Source: an uncultured Rhodoferax sp. (GTDB taxonomy: Bacteria > Pseudomonadota > Gammaproteobacteria > Burkholderiales > Burkholderiaceae_C). From it: a stretch of 64,000 nucleotides of DNA. The stretch lies in contig NZ_CAMIHB010000009.1 in the NCBI RefSeq assembly GCF_946221635.1, positions 62,001 through 126,000 of the forward strand. Direction: 5' to 3'. Both the position numbers and the translations under genes were made by a program. A model generated the notes under the pieces. It saw nothing but the letters and a program-made list of their open reading frames with translations, was not told the origin of the DNA and ran no database searches. Below are positions 52,120-60,000 of this stretch, piece by piece (positions within the stretch are counted from its first letter, which is position 1; each line of letters opens with the position of its first letter).

Positions 52120-52137
52120 TATAACAAACGTTATAAC
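52120..52137. promoter_or_regulatory. operator-like palindromes of the toxin-antitoxin promoter
   Basis: TATAAC (52120-52125) and GTTATA (52130-52135) are exact inverted repeats with a four-base spacer; GTTATAAC (52130-52137) is itself symmetric. They lie 16 bases before the antitoxin start and between divergent genes, the usual place for antitoxin autoregulation. Confidence 0.5.
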
Positions 52138-52152
52138 TTGAAGGTCCCAGCC

Positions 52153-52377
52153 ATGTCCGCACTGAAGCTCACCCAGATTGGCAACTCCGTCGGCGTGATC
52201 CTGCCCAAGGAGGTATTGGCGCGGCTGAAGGTGGAGAAGGGCGACACGCTGTTCATGAGCGAGGCCGCCAACGGTGTGGTCTTGTCCACTTACAACCCTG
52301 AATTTGAAGCGCAGATGGTCGAGGCGCGCCGCATCATGAAGAAGCGCCGCGCAGTCCTGCACGAGCTGGCGAAATGA
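52153..52377 (+). CDS. AbrB/MazE-family antitoxin
   Basis: A 74-residue protein. Residues 1-45 are a swapped-hairpin AbrB DNA-binding fold (KLTQIGNSVGVILPKEVLAR); the rest is a helical toxin-binding tail. It should neutralise the Doc-like toxin encoded next, whose ATG overlaps its TGA, and repress the pair. I chose ATG 52153; a TTG at 52138 is less likely. Confidence 0.9.
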   Translation: MSALKLTQIGNSVGVILPKEVLARLKVEKGDTLFMSEAANGVVLSTYNPEFEAQMVEARRIMKKRRAVLHELAK

Positions 52378-52772
52378 CGGCACCGTCCCGGCCCGTGGTC
52401 TGGATCGCCAGCGAGGTCTTGTACGCCGTGCATGAGGAACAGCTCGCCGAACACGGTGGGTTGGCCGGATTGCGCGATGCCAACGCGCTGGAGTCGGCCG
52501 TGGCACGGCCGGAACAGCTGGCGCATTACGGAACCCCCGATTGGGCTGAGCTGGCCGCGGCTTACGGCTACGGTCTTGCGCGCAACCATCCTTTCGCGGA
52601 TGGGAACAAGCGCACGGCCTTTGTCGCGGTGGAGTTGTTTCTGGCGCTCAATGGCTATGAACTGATGGCCAACGACGCGGACTGCATACTCACCATGCTC
52701 AGCCTCGCCGCCGGGGATATGGAGGAGGTGGTCTTCGCGCAATGGATACGCACCCATATCGAGCCTCGTTGA
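52374..52772 (+). CDS. Doc-family (Fic fold) toxin
   Basis: A 132-residue protein with the Doc motif HPFADGNKRTAF at about 75-86. Doc toxins phosphorylate elongation factor Tu and stop translation. The motif is complete, so the toxin looks active. It pairs here with an AbrB-type antitoxin instead of Phd. It ends three bases before the GNAT stop on the other strand. Confidence 0.92.
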   Translation: MTAPSRPVVWIASEVLYAVHEEQLAEHGGLAGLRDANALESAVARPEQLAHYGTPDWAELAAAYGYGLARNHPFADGNKRTAFVAVELFLALNGYELMANDADCILTMLSLAAGDMEEVVFAQWIRTHIEPR

Positions 52773-52775
52773 CAC

Positions 52776-53234
52776 TCAGTCCAGCACCTTGGTCATGAAC
52801 AGACTGTACGGGTCCAGCACATAGTCGGCAAACGGGCCACATTCCACGAAACCCTCGCTGGCATAGAGCTTTTGCGCGGCGGCAAAAGGGGCAGGCGTGC
52901 CGGTCTCCAGGTTGACGCGTCGCAAGCCGCGCGCACGGGCTTCAGCGAGGATGTGGCGCAACATGGCGCGCGCCACGCCCTTGCGCAGATGCGCGCTGGC
53001 GGTGCGCATGGACTTGAGTTCAGCCTGTGTGCTATCGAGCTGCTTGAGCGCACCGCATCCCAGCAAATCACTTCCCTCCCAAGCGGTCCAGAAAGTGATG
53101 GACGGGTGGCGTAGCGCCTCCAGGTCCAGCGCATGCACGCTCTCGGGGGGAGAGTATTCATGCATGGACGCGAGGTGCTCCCGCAGCAGAGCCTGGATGG
53201 GTGCGCCTTGCAGATCGTCGATGCGAATCTCCAC
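52776..53234 (-). CDS. GNAT-family N-acetyltransferase
   Basis: A 152-residue protein. The acetyl-CoA-binding stretch is HLRKGVARAMLRHILAEARA and LYASEGFVECGPF closes the fold. The start is GTG 53234, preceded by AGGGAG; the frame is open far into ureC but those codons belong to ureC. It lies eight bases after ureC. The substrate is unknown. Confidence 0.88.
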   Translation of the reverse strand: MEIRIDDLQGAPIQALLREHLASMHEYSPPESVHALDLEALRHPSITFWTAWEGSDLLGCGALKQLDSTQAELKSMRTASAHLRKGVARAMLRHILAEARARGLRRVNLETGTPAPFAAAQKLYASEGFVECGPFADYVLDPYSLFMTKVLD

Positions 53235-53242
53235 GGCGCTCC

Positions 53243-54961
53243 CTAGAACAGGAAGTAGCGTTGCGCCATCGGCAGCTTGACCGCGGGCTCGCAGGTCAGC
53301 AGCTGGCCGTCTGCGCGCACGGTGTAGGTCTGGGCGTCGATCTCCATGACGGGCATGTAGCTGTTGTGCACCATGTGCTGCTTGCGCACGCCGCGGATGT
53401 TTTTCACCGCCGACACATTCTTGGCCAGGCCAAAGCGTTCCTTCACGCCCGCGCTGTAGCCGGCTTGCGACACAAAGGTGAACGAACCCTTGTGCAGCGC
53501 GCCTCCGAACGAACCGAACATGGGCCGGTAATGCACGGGCTGCGGTGTGGGGATGGAGGCATTCGGGTCGCCCATGGCCGCGTGGGCGATGAAGCCGCCC
53601 TTGAGGATGAGCGCGGGCTTCACGCCAAAGAAGGCGGGTTTCCACACCACCAGGTCGGCCCACTTGCCGACTTCGATGCTGCCGACCTCGTGGCTGATGC
53701 CGTGGGCGATGGCGGGGTTGATGGTGTACTTGGCCACGTAGCGCTTGGCGCGGAAGTTGTCGTTGCGCACGCTGTCTTCGGGCAGGGTGCCGCGCTGGGC
53801 CTTCATCTTGTCGGCGGTCTGCCAGGTGCGGATGATGACCTCGCCCACGCGGCCCATGGCCTGGCTGTCGCTGCTCATCATGCTGATGGCGCCCATGTCG
53901 TGCAGGATGTCCTCGGCCGCAATGGTCTCCTTGCGGATGCGGCTCTCGGCAAAGGCCAGGTCTTCGGCAATGCCGGCGTCCAGGTGGTGGCAGACCATCA
54001 GCATGTCCACATGCTCGTCCAGCGTGTTCTGGGTGTAGGGCATGGTGGGGTTGGTGGAGCTGGGCAGGAAGTTGTCCTGGCCCACCACGCGCAGGATGTC
54101 GGGCGCGTGGCCGCCGCCGGCCCCCTCGGTGTGGAAGGCGCACAGGCCACGGCCCTTGGTCGCCGCAATGGTGTCCTCCACAAAGCCCGATTCGTTCAAC
54201 GTGTCGGAGTGGATGGCGACCTGCGTGTCGGTCTCGTCCGCTACATCCAGGCAGTTGCTGATGGCGCTGGGCGTGGTGCCCCAATCCTCATGCAGCTTCA
54301 AGCCAATCACGCCCGCATTGATCTGCTCGTGCAGCGCGGCCGGCAGGCTCGCATTGCCCTTGCCGAGGAAGCCCAGGTTCATGGGGAAGGCGTCGGCCGC
54401 CTGCAGCATGCGTTCGATGTTCCAGGGGCCGGGGGTGCAGGTGGTGGCAAAGGTGCCCGTGGCCGGGCCGGTGCCGCCGCCCAGCATGGTGGTCACGCCG
54501 CTGGAGAGTGCTTCTTCGATCTGCTGCGGGCAGATGAAGTGGATGTGGCTGTCGATGCCGCCGGCGGTGACGATATTGCCTTCGCAGCTGATGACCTCGG
54601 TACCCGGGCCGATGATGATGTCCACGCCGGGTTGCGTATCGGGGTTGCCGGCCTTGCCGATGGCCACGATGCGCCCGCCCTTGAGGCCAATATCAGCCTT
54701 GACGATGCCCCAGTGGTCCAGGATCAGCGCGTTGGTCATCACGCAATCCACGGCGCCTTCGGCACGTGTCTTCTGCGATTGCGCCATGCCGTCGCGGATG
54801 GTCTTGCCACCGCCAAACTTCACCTCTTCGCCATAGGCACCTGCCGCCAGCGTGTAGTCCTTTTCCACCTCGATCAGCAGGCCGGTGTCGGCCAGGCGCA
54901 CGCGGTCACCGGTAGTGGGGCCAAAAATTTCCGCGTAGGCGCGGCGTCCAATCGTTGCCAT
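53243..54961 (-). CDS. ureC: urease alpha subunit
   Basis: A 572-residue catalytic subunit. The nickel-bridging lysine lies in GVIGLKLHEDWG, the nickel His ligands in GGIDSHIHFICP and VAIHSDTLNE, and the flap His in MVCHHLDAGIAEDLAFAESR. It hydrolyses urea to ammonia and carbamate. Length and motifs are complete. It is separated from ureB by 133 bases that hold a repeat. Confidence 0.97.
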   Translation of the reverse strand: MATIGRRAYAEIFGPTTGDRVRLADTGLLIEVEKDYTLAAGAYGEEVKFGGGKTIRDGMAQSQKTRAEGAVDCVMTNALILDHWGIVKADIGLKGGRIVAIGKAGNPDTQPGVDIIIGPGTEVISCEGNIVTAGGIDSHIHFICPQQIEEALSSGVTTMLGGGTGPATGTFATTCTPGPWNIERMLQAADAFPMNLGFLGKGNASLPAALHEQINAGVIGLKLHEDWGTTPSAISNCLDVADETDTQVAIHSDTLNESGFVEDTIAATKGRGLCAFHTEGAGGGHAPDILRVVGQDNFLPSSTNPTMPYTQNTLDEHVDMLMVCHHLDAGIAEDLAFAESRIRKETIAAEDILHDMGAISMMSSDSQAMGRVGEVIIRTWQTADKMKAQRGTLPEDSVRNDNFRAKRYVAKYTINPAIAHGISHEVGSIEVGKWADLVVWKPAFFGVKPALILKGGFIAHAAMGDPNASIPTPQPVHYRPMFGSFGGALHKGSFTFVSQAGYSAGVKERFGLAKNVSAVKNIRGVRKQHMVHNSYMPVMEIDAQTYTVRADGQLLTCEPAVKLPMAQRYFLF

Positions 54962-54994
54962 ATCAGTTCACCCCCGTGGCTACAGTGCTGCGCA

Positions 54995-55064
54995 CTTGCG
55001 CCTTCCCCCTTGCAGGGGGCGATGCCAGTGGCCCGGCGAAGCCGGTTCCACGGCATCCCTGGTA
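54995..55064. repeat. second dispersed repeat type (palindromic) between ureC and ureB
   Basis: CCCCCTTGCAGGGGG forms a hairpin and is followed by GCCCGGCGAAGCCGG and CACGGCATCCCTGG. I recall such units in Comamonadaceae intergenic regions. Its stem could stabilise or end transcript parts within the urease operon. Confidence 0.5.
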
Positions 55065-55094
55065 TGCGTGTGTCCGCAAAAGCGTATGGATCAT

Positions 55095-55400
55095 TCAGAG
55101 ACTCCCTTGTACGAGGCCGCGAAAGCCGTAGATGACGCGTTCACCCGCAAAGTCCACCAGTTCCACCGTGCGTTGCTGCCCCGGCTCAAAGCGCACGGCT
55201 GAGCCGGAGGGGATGTTCAGTCGCATGCCCTGTGCCGCCGCGCGGTCAAAGCCCAGTGCGCCGTTGGTTTCGGCAAAGTGGTAGTGCGAGCCGACCTGGA
55301 TGGGGCGGTCTGCGGTGTTCTGCACCACCACCGTCAGCGTGCGGCGGCCAGTGTTGAGGGCGTGTTCGCCCTCGTCAGTAATGATTTCGCCGGGAATCAT
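55095..55400 (-). CDS. ureB: urease beta subunit
   Basis: A 101-residue structural subunit. MIPGEIITDEGEHALNTGR, SHYHFAETNGALGFDR and VIYGFRGLVQG are family hallmarks. ATG 55400; the frame is open to 55529 but overlaps ureJ. It lies 10 bases after ureJ. Confidence 0.96.
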   Translation of the reverse strand: MIPGEIITDEGEHALNTGRRTLTVVVQNTADRPIQVGSHYHFAETNGALGFDRAAAQGMRLNIPSGSAVRFEPGQQRTVELVDFAGERVIYGFRGLVQGSL

Positions 55401-55410
55401 GCTGCGCCCC

Positions 55411-56016
55411 TTAAACCTGGGTGAACAGGTAGACGCCGGCAAAACCCAGCGCGGCCCCCAAGCTGCCCAGCACCACACTGCTACGCGCGGCCAGCCAGCG
55501 GCGGATGGACAGGCCCAGGCCCACGCCACCCAGGTGCAGCACGGCCGTGGTCAGCAGGAAGCCGATGGCGTAGCCGGCAAAGCCGGTCTCGGGAGTCTCT
55601 GCCCCGTGGGCCAGGCCGTGCAGCGAGGCGGCAGTGGCAATCAGCCCCAGGCCCACGGTCTTGGGCATGCGAACAGATGCAGGTGGGGTGGCCACGATGA
55701 GCATGGCGCCGAACAGCACCACCGACAGGGCGACGGCGTGTTCCAGGAAGGGCAGGGTCACGCCGCTGGCCCCCAGCATGGCGCTCAGCACCAGCGCCAG
55801 CAAGAAGGTGGCGGGGCCTTGCCAGGCCTTTTGCGCGGGCAGGGCGGCGACGGACCAGACGCCTACAGCCAGCATGGCCAGCAGGTGGTCGGCGCCCCAG
55901 GGGTGGGCCAGGCCTTCCATGAAACTCTCGGTTCCATGGCCAGTATGGGCCATAGCCCCTGTGGATAGTGCGCCAGCAGCTATCAAAAACAGAGCATTTT
56001 TCAGAGGGGTACGCAT
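55411..56016 (-). CDS. ureJ: HupE/UreJ family nickel permease
   Basis: A 201-residue membrane protein. A signal peptide (residues 1-23) precedes the metal motif HPWGADHLLAMLAVGVWS at about 37-54; six segments follow, with SLHGLAHGAE in the middle. UreJ brings nickel in for urease. Residues 10-23 of the signal peptide are encoded by dispersed repeat copy 8, read in the reverse direction. It lies between ureA and ureB. Confidence 0.93.
   Translation of the reverse strand: MRTPLKNALFLIAAGALSTGAMAHTGHGTESFMEGLAHPWGADHLLAMLAVGVWSVAALPAQKAWQGPATFLLALVLSAMLGASGVTLPFLEHAVALSVVLFGAMLIVATPPASVRMPKTVGLGLIATAASLHGLAHGAETPETGFAGYAIGFLLTTAVLHLGGVGLGLSIRRWLAARSSVVLGSLGAALGFAGVYLFTQV
55949..55989 (-). repeat. 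dispersed Comamonadaceae-type repeat, copy 8, encoding the UreJ signal peptide
   Basis: Read leftward: GATAGCTGCTGGCGCACTAT, then CCACAGGGGCTATGGCC, matching copy 5 closely. It is in frame within ureJ codons 10-23, up to the likely cleavage site AMA. Confidence 0.85.
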
Positions 56017-56037
56017 ACGGTCTCCGGGTTCTGGGGG

Positions 56038-56340
56038 TCAGACAATGGGTTGGTGGACGGTGACCAGCTTGGTTCCGTCGGGAAAACTGGCTTCGACCTG
56101 GATGTCGGGAATCATCTCGGCGATGCCGTCCATCACGTCGTCGCGCGTCAGGATGGTGCGGCCTTCGCTCATGAGCTGGGCTACGGTCTTGCCGTCTCGG
56201 GCACCTTCCATCACGGCGGCGCTGATCAGGGCCACGGCCTCGGGGTAGTTGAGCTTGAGGCCGCGGGCTTTGCGCCGCTCGGCCAGCAGGGCGGCCGTGA
56301 AGATCAGCAGCTTGTCTTTCTCTCTGGGCGTGAGTTCCAT
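56038..56340 (-). CDS. ureA: urease gamma subunit
   Basis: A 100-residue subunit. MELTPREKDKLLIFTAALLA, LNYPEAVALISAAVMEGARD and VEASFPDGTKLVTVHQPI match UreA. It is the first urease gene here. No ureD lies before it; the divergent kinase gene begins 117 bases upstream. Confidence 0.97.
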   Translation of the reverse strand: MELTPREKDKLLIFTAALLAERRKARGLKLNYPEAVALISAAVMEGARDGKTVAQLMSEGRTILTRDDVMDGIAEMIPDIQVEASFPDGTKLVTVHQPIV

Positions 56341-56457
56341 AGCTTTCCGTAAATGGCGGTTCGGTATTTGGGACATTGCACTGTAAGCAATCCCTGTGCC
56401 TTTATCCATACGCCAAACGTCCCAGGCCGGTGGCATGAAATCTGCACCCGCCAGGGC

Positions 56458-59400
56458 GTGAGTTCCCTGCCACTGCCCCCTTCTGCCGACGAAGCGCCTG
56501 CCCAGCGGGTGGTGAAGATCCGCCGCGACTACAACAACTGGGTGGCCTCCGAGACCATGGAAGACTACGCCCTGCGTTTCACGCCGCAGCGCTTTCGCAA
56601 ATGGTCCGAATGGCGCGTGGCCAACACCGCCTTTGGCGCGGCCTCCTTCCTGATCCTCGAAGCCGTGGGCGCCACGCTGCTGGTGCAGTACGGCTTTGTC
56701 AACGCGCTCTGGGCCATCCTGGCCACGGGCCTGGTCATCTTTCTGGCCGGCCTGCCCATCAGCGTCTACGCCGCCCGCTACGGGGTGGACATGGATTTGC
56801 TCACGCGCGGCGCGGGTTTTGGCTACATCGGCTCCACGCTCACCTCGCTCATCTACGCCTCCTTTACCTTCATCTTCTTTGCGCTGGAGGCCGCTGTCAT
56901 GGCCTACGCGCTGGAGCTGGCGCTGGACATCCCGCCCACCTGGGGCTACCTGGTCTGTGCGCTGGTGGTGATTCCGCTGGTCACCCACGGTGTCTCCACC
57001 ATCAGCCGCCTGCAGATCTGGACGCAGCCGCTCTGGCTGGTGATGCTGGTGGTGCCGTTTGGCTTTGTTTTGGTGCGCGACCCGCAGGCATTTACCGGCA
57101 TCACGCACTATGTTGGTGAGGCTGGTGGTCATGGCGGCTTCAGTTTGCACTTGTTTGGTGCTGCCTTGACCGTGGGCATTGCCTTGATTACCCAAATGGG
57201 GGAGCAGGCCGACTACCTGCGCTTCATGCCGGCGCGCACGCAGGCCAACCGGGGGCGCTGGTGGCTGGGCGTGCTGGTGGGCGGGCCGGGCTGGGTGATT
57301 CTGGGCGTCATCAAGATGCTGGGTGGCGCTTACCTGGCGTACCTGGCCATCCGCCACAGCGTGCCTACCGACCGCGCGGTGGACCCGAACCAGATGTACC
57401 TGGCGGCGTACGAATATGTGTTCCCTACGCTGGGCTGGGCGGTGGCGGCCACGGCCGTGTTTGTGGTGGTGTCGCAGCTCAAGATCAATGTGACCAACGC
57501 CTACGCCGGTTCGCTGGCCTGGAGCAACTTCTTCTCGCGCCTCACGCACAGCCACCCCGGGCGCGTGGTGTGGGTGCTGTTCAACAGTGTCATCGCTTTC
57601 ATGCTGATGGAGATGAATGTGTTCCAGGCGCTGGGCGATGTGCTGGGCCTGTATTCCAACATCGCTATCGCCTGGATCATGGCCGTGGTGGCCGACCTGG
57701 TCATCAACAAGCCGCTGGGCCTGTCGCCCAAGGGCATCGAATTCAAGCGCGCCTACCTCTACGACATCAACCCCGTGGGCGTGGGCGCCATGGCGCTGGC
57801 CTCGGGCCTGTCGATTGCGGCCTACCTGGGCCTGTTTGGCGAGCTGGCCAAGGCCTTCTCGGCGGTGGTGGCGCTGGTCACGGCCATGGTGACCTCTCCC
57901 TTGATCGCCTGGTTTACCAAGGGCAAGTACTACCTGGCAAGACACAGCGATGGTCGCGAGCAATTTGCCGCCGGGCCGCCCCAAGGCAAATTCGCCCCCT
58001 TGGGGGGCAGCGACCCGCGTAGCGGCGGAGCGTGGGGGCATGTACCGCGGCGTTGCGTGATCTGCGAGCGCGAGTACGAAGGGCCGGACATGGCGCATTG
58101 CCCCGCTTACCAGGGCCCCATCTGCTCGCTGTGTTGCACGCTGGATGCGCGCTGTGGCGACATGTGCAAGCCGCACGCGAACCTGTCCACCCAGTGGTCG
58201 GCCGCGCTGCGTTGGTTGCTGCCCAAACCGGTGTGGCCGTTTCTGGACACGGGGCTGGGCCACTTCATTCTGCTCATGCTCATCATCGTGCCGCTCCTGG
58301 CCACGGTGTTTGGCATGTTCTATATGCAGGAACTGGGCGCCATCACGGCGATGGGGGAGCAGCAAAGCGCCATGCAGGCCTCGTTGCGCTCGGGCTTCAG
58401 CAAGGCCTTTGCAGCGCTGCTGCTGATGTCGGGCATCGTGGCCTGGTGGCTGGTGCTGGCGCACAAGAGCCGGCAGGTGGCGCAGGAGGAGTCCAACCGC
58501 CAGACCCACTTGCTGATGCGTGAAATCGAGTCACACCGCCAGACCGACGAAGCCCTGCAGGACGCCAAGCAGGCCGCCGAGGCTGCCAACCAGGCCAAGA
58601 GCCGCTACATCAGCGCCATCAGCCACGAACTGCGCACGCCGCTCAACAGCATCCTGGGCTATGCCCAGCTCATGGGGGAGGACGCGTCCATCCCGCCGCA
58701 CCGCAAGCAGGCCGTGAGCGTCATCAAGCGCGGTGGCGAGCATCTGCTCTCGCTCATCGAGGGCACGCTGGACATGGCGCATATCGAGAGCGGCAAGCTC
58801 ACGCTCAATGTCAAGCCCATGCAGTTCGCCAGCGGCATGCACGAGATGGCCAGCATGTTCGAGCTGCAGGCCGCAGCCAAGGGCCTGCAGTTCCACTTCG
58901 AGGTGCAGGGAGCCATCCCCGAGTGGGTGCGCGCCGATGAAAAGCGCGTACGCCAGATCTTCTTCAATCTGCTGGGCAATGCCATCAAGTTCACCCAACA
59001 GGGCAGTGTCACGCTGCGCCTGCGTTATGCGCGCGAGATGGCCCAGGTGGAGGTGCGCGACACCGGCCCCGGCATGGCGCAGGACGATCTGGACCGCATC
59101 TTCGAGCCCTTCACGCGCGGTGCCAGTGCAGCGGGTGGCACGGCGGGTTCGGGCCTGGGGCTCACCATTGCCAAGATGCTCACCGACCTCATGGGCGGTG
59201 AGCTGTCGGCCACCACGGTGCTGGGCGAGGGGTCGGTGTTCCGCGTGCGCCTGTTCCTGCCCGAGCTGCACCTGCCTGCTGGCCAGGCCGAGAAGGCCGG
59301 CCAGAGCGCGCCGCGCAAGCCGCGCCTGGCCTATGCTGGCGCGCGTCGCCGGGTGCTGGTGGTGGACAACGAAGAGGCCGACCGAGAGTTGCTGGTGAGT

Positions 59401-60000
59401 CTGCTCGAACCCTTGGGCTTTGAGGTGCGCACCGCCGCCAGCGGCCACGACTGCCTGGACTTGCTGGCTGCCGGCCTGCAGCCCGATGTGGTGCTGCTGG
59501 ATCTCGCCATGCCCGGCATCGACGGCTGGGAGACGCTGCGCCGCATGCGCGCCAACCCCGCGTTGGGTGGCGCCCAGCCGCAGGTGGCCATCGTCTCGGC
59601 GAATGCGTTTGACCGCGGGCTGGACAACGGCCAGGGCCTGCCCCCTGAAGACTTCATCGTCAAACCCGTGCGCCATACCGAGCTGCTGGACTGGCTGGAG
59701 CGCAAGCTGGCGCTGGAGTGGGTCGACGCCATGAGCGTGCCCGAGCCCGTAGCTGCGCCCGTAGCCGTCGCCGCGCCGGAACTCACTTGGCCCGCGCCCG
59801 CCGACTGCCAGGCCTTGTTGGACCTGGTGCGCCTGGGCTTTTACCGCGGCATCGTCAACAAGCTTGACGCGATTGCCGCGGCGCAGCCGCAGTGCCAGGC
59901 CTTTACCCAGTCCATGGGCGCGCTGGCGCGCCAGTACCAGTTCGAGGCCATGGCCACCCAATTGCAGAAAGCGCTGGATGCAAGCCCCACTTCTCTCTGA
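56458..60000 (+). CDS. hybrid histidine kinase: NCS1 permease-like sensor, Cys-rich domain, kinase and receiver
   Basis: A 1180-residue protein if it starts at GTG 56458; the frame is open to 56353. Residues about 15-490 resemble an NCS1 purine/cytosine permease (GATLLVQYGFVNALWAILAT, GEQADYLRFMPARTQANRGR). A Cys-rich, zinc-site-like segment follows at about 533-570 (CVICEREYEGPDMAHC, CSLCC). Two more membrane helices come next, then HisKA with His723 (ISHELRTPLNSILGYAQLMG), HATPase (GSGLGLTIAKML) and a receiver with Asp1015 (VLLDLAMPG). It may sense a nitrogen compound and control the divergent urease genes with the response regulator overlapping its end. Codons about 504-528 come from a palindromic repeat. 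Confidence 0.88.
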   Translation: MSSLPLPPSADEAPAQRVVKIRRDYNNWVASETMEDYALRFTPQRFRKWSEWRVANTAFGAASFLILEAVGATLLVQYGFVNALWAILATGLVIFLAGLPISVYAARYGVDMDLLTRGAGFGYIGSTLTSLIYASFTFIFFALEAAVMAYALELALDIPPTWGYLVCALVVIPLVTHGVSTISRLQIWTQPLWLVMLVVPFGFVLVRDPQAFTGITHYVGEAGGHGGFSLHLFGAALTVGIALITQMGEQADYLRFMPARTQANRGRWWLGVLVGGPGWVILGVIKMLGGAYLAYLAIRHSVPTDRAVDPNQMYLAAYEYVFPTLGWAVAATAVFVVVSQLKINVTNAYAGSLAWSNFFSRLTHSHPGRVVWVLFNSVIAFMLMEMNVFQALGDVLGLYSNIAIAWIMAVVADLVINKPLGLSPKGIEFKRAYLYDINPVGVGAMALASGLSIAAYLGLFGELAKAFSAVVALVTAMVTSPLIAWFTKGKYYLARHSDGREQFAAGPPQGKFAPLGGSDPRSGGAWGHVPRRCVICEREYEGPDMAHCPAYQGPICSLCCTLDARCGDMCKPHANLSTQWSAALRWLLPKPVWPFLDTGLGHFILLMLIIVPLLATVFGMFYMQELGAITAMGEQQSAMQASLRSGFSKAFAALLLMSGIVAWWLVLAHKSRQVAQEESNRQTHLLMREIESHRQTDEALQDAKQAAEAANQAKSRYISAISHELRTPLNSILGYAQLMGEDASIPPHRKQAVSVIKRGGEHLLSLIEGTLDMAHIESGKLTLNVKPMQFASGMHEMASMFELQAAAKGLQFHFEVQGAIPEWVRADEKRVRQIFFNLLGNAIKFTQQGSVTLRLRYAREMAQVEVRDTGPGMAQDDLDRIFEPFTRGASAAGGTAGSGLGLTIAKMLTDLMGGELSATTVLGEGSVFRVRLFLPELHLPAGQAEKAGQSAPRKPRLAYAGARRRVLVVDNEEADRELLVSLLEPLGFEVRTAASGHDCLDLLAAGLQPDVVLLDLAMPGIDGWETLRRMRANPALGGAQPQVAIVSANAFDRGLDNGQGLPPEDFIVKPVRHTELLDWLERKLALEWVDAMSVPEPVAAPVAVAAPELTWPAPADCQALLDLVRLGFYRGIVNKLDAIAAAQPQCQAFTQSMGALARQYQFEAMATQLQKALDASPTSL
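57968..58039 (+). repeat. palindromic dispersed repeat inside the permease-kinase gene
   Basis: GCCCCCTTGGGGGGC (57994-58008) is a strong hairpin, followed by CAGCGACCCGCG and GCGGAGCGTGGGGGC. I recall units like this between genes of Comamonadaceae. Here it is in frame and encodes a Gly/Pro-rich linker between the permease and Cys-rich parts. Confidence 0.65.

Noticed and set aside
56341..58509. 823-residue leftward frame that includes ureA at its end
   Set aside because: Everything before the UreA start is opposite the kinase gene and is His/Gln-rich shadow; only 56038-56340 is real.
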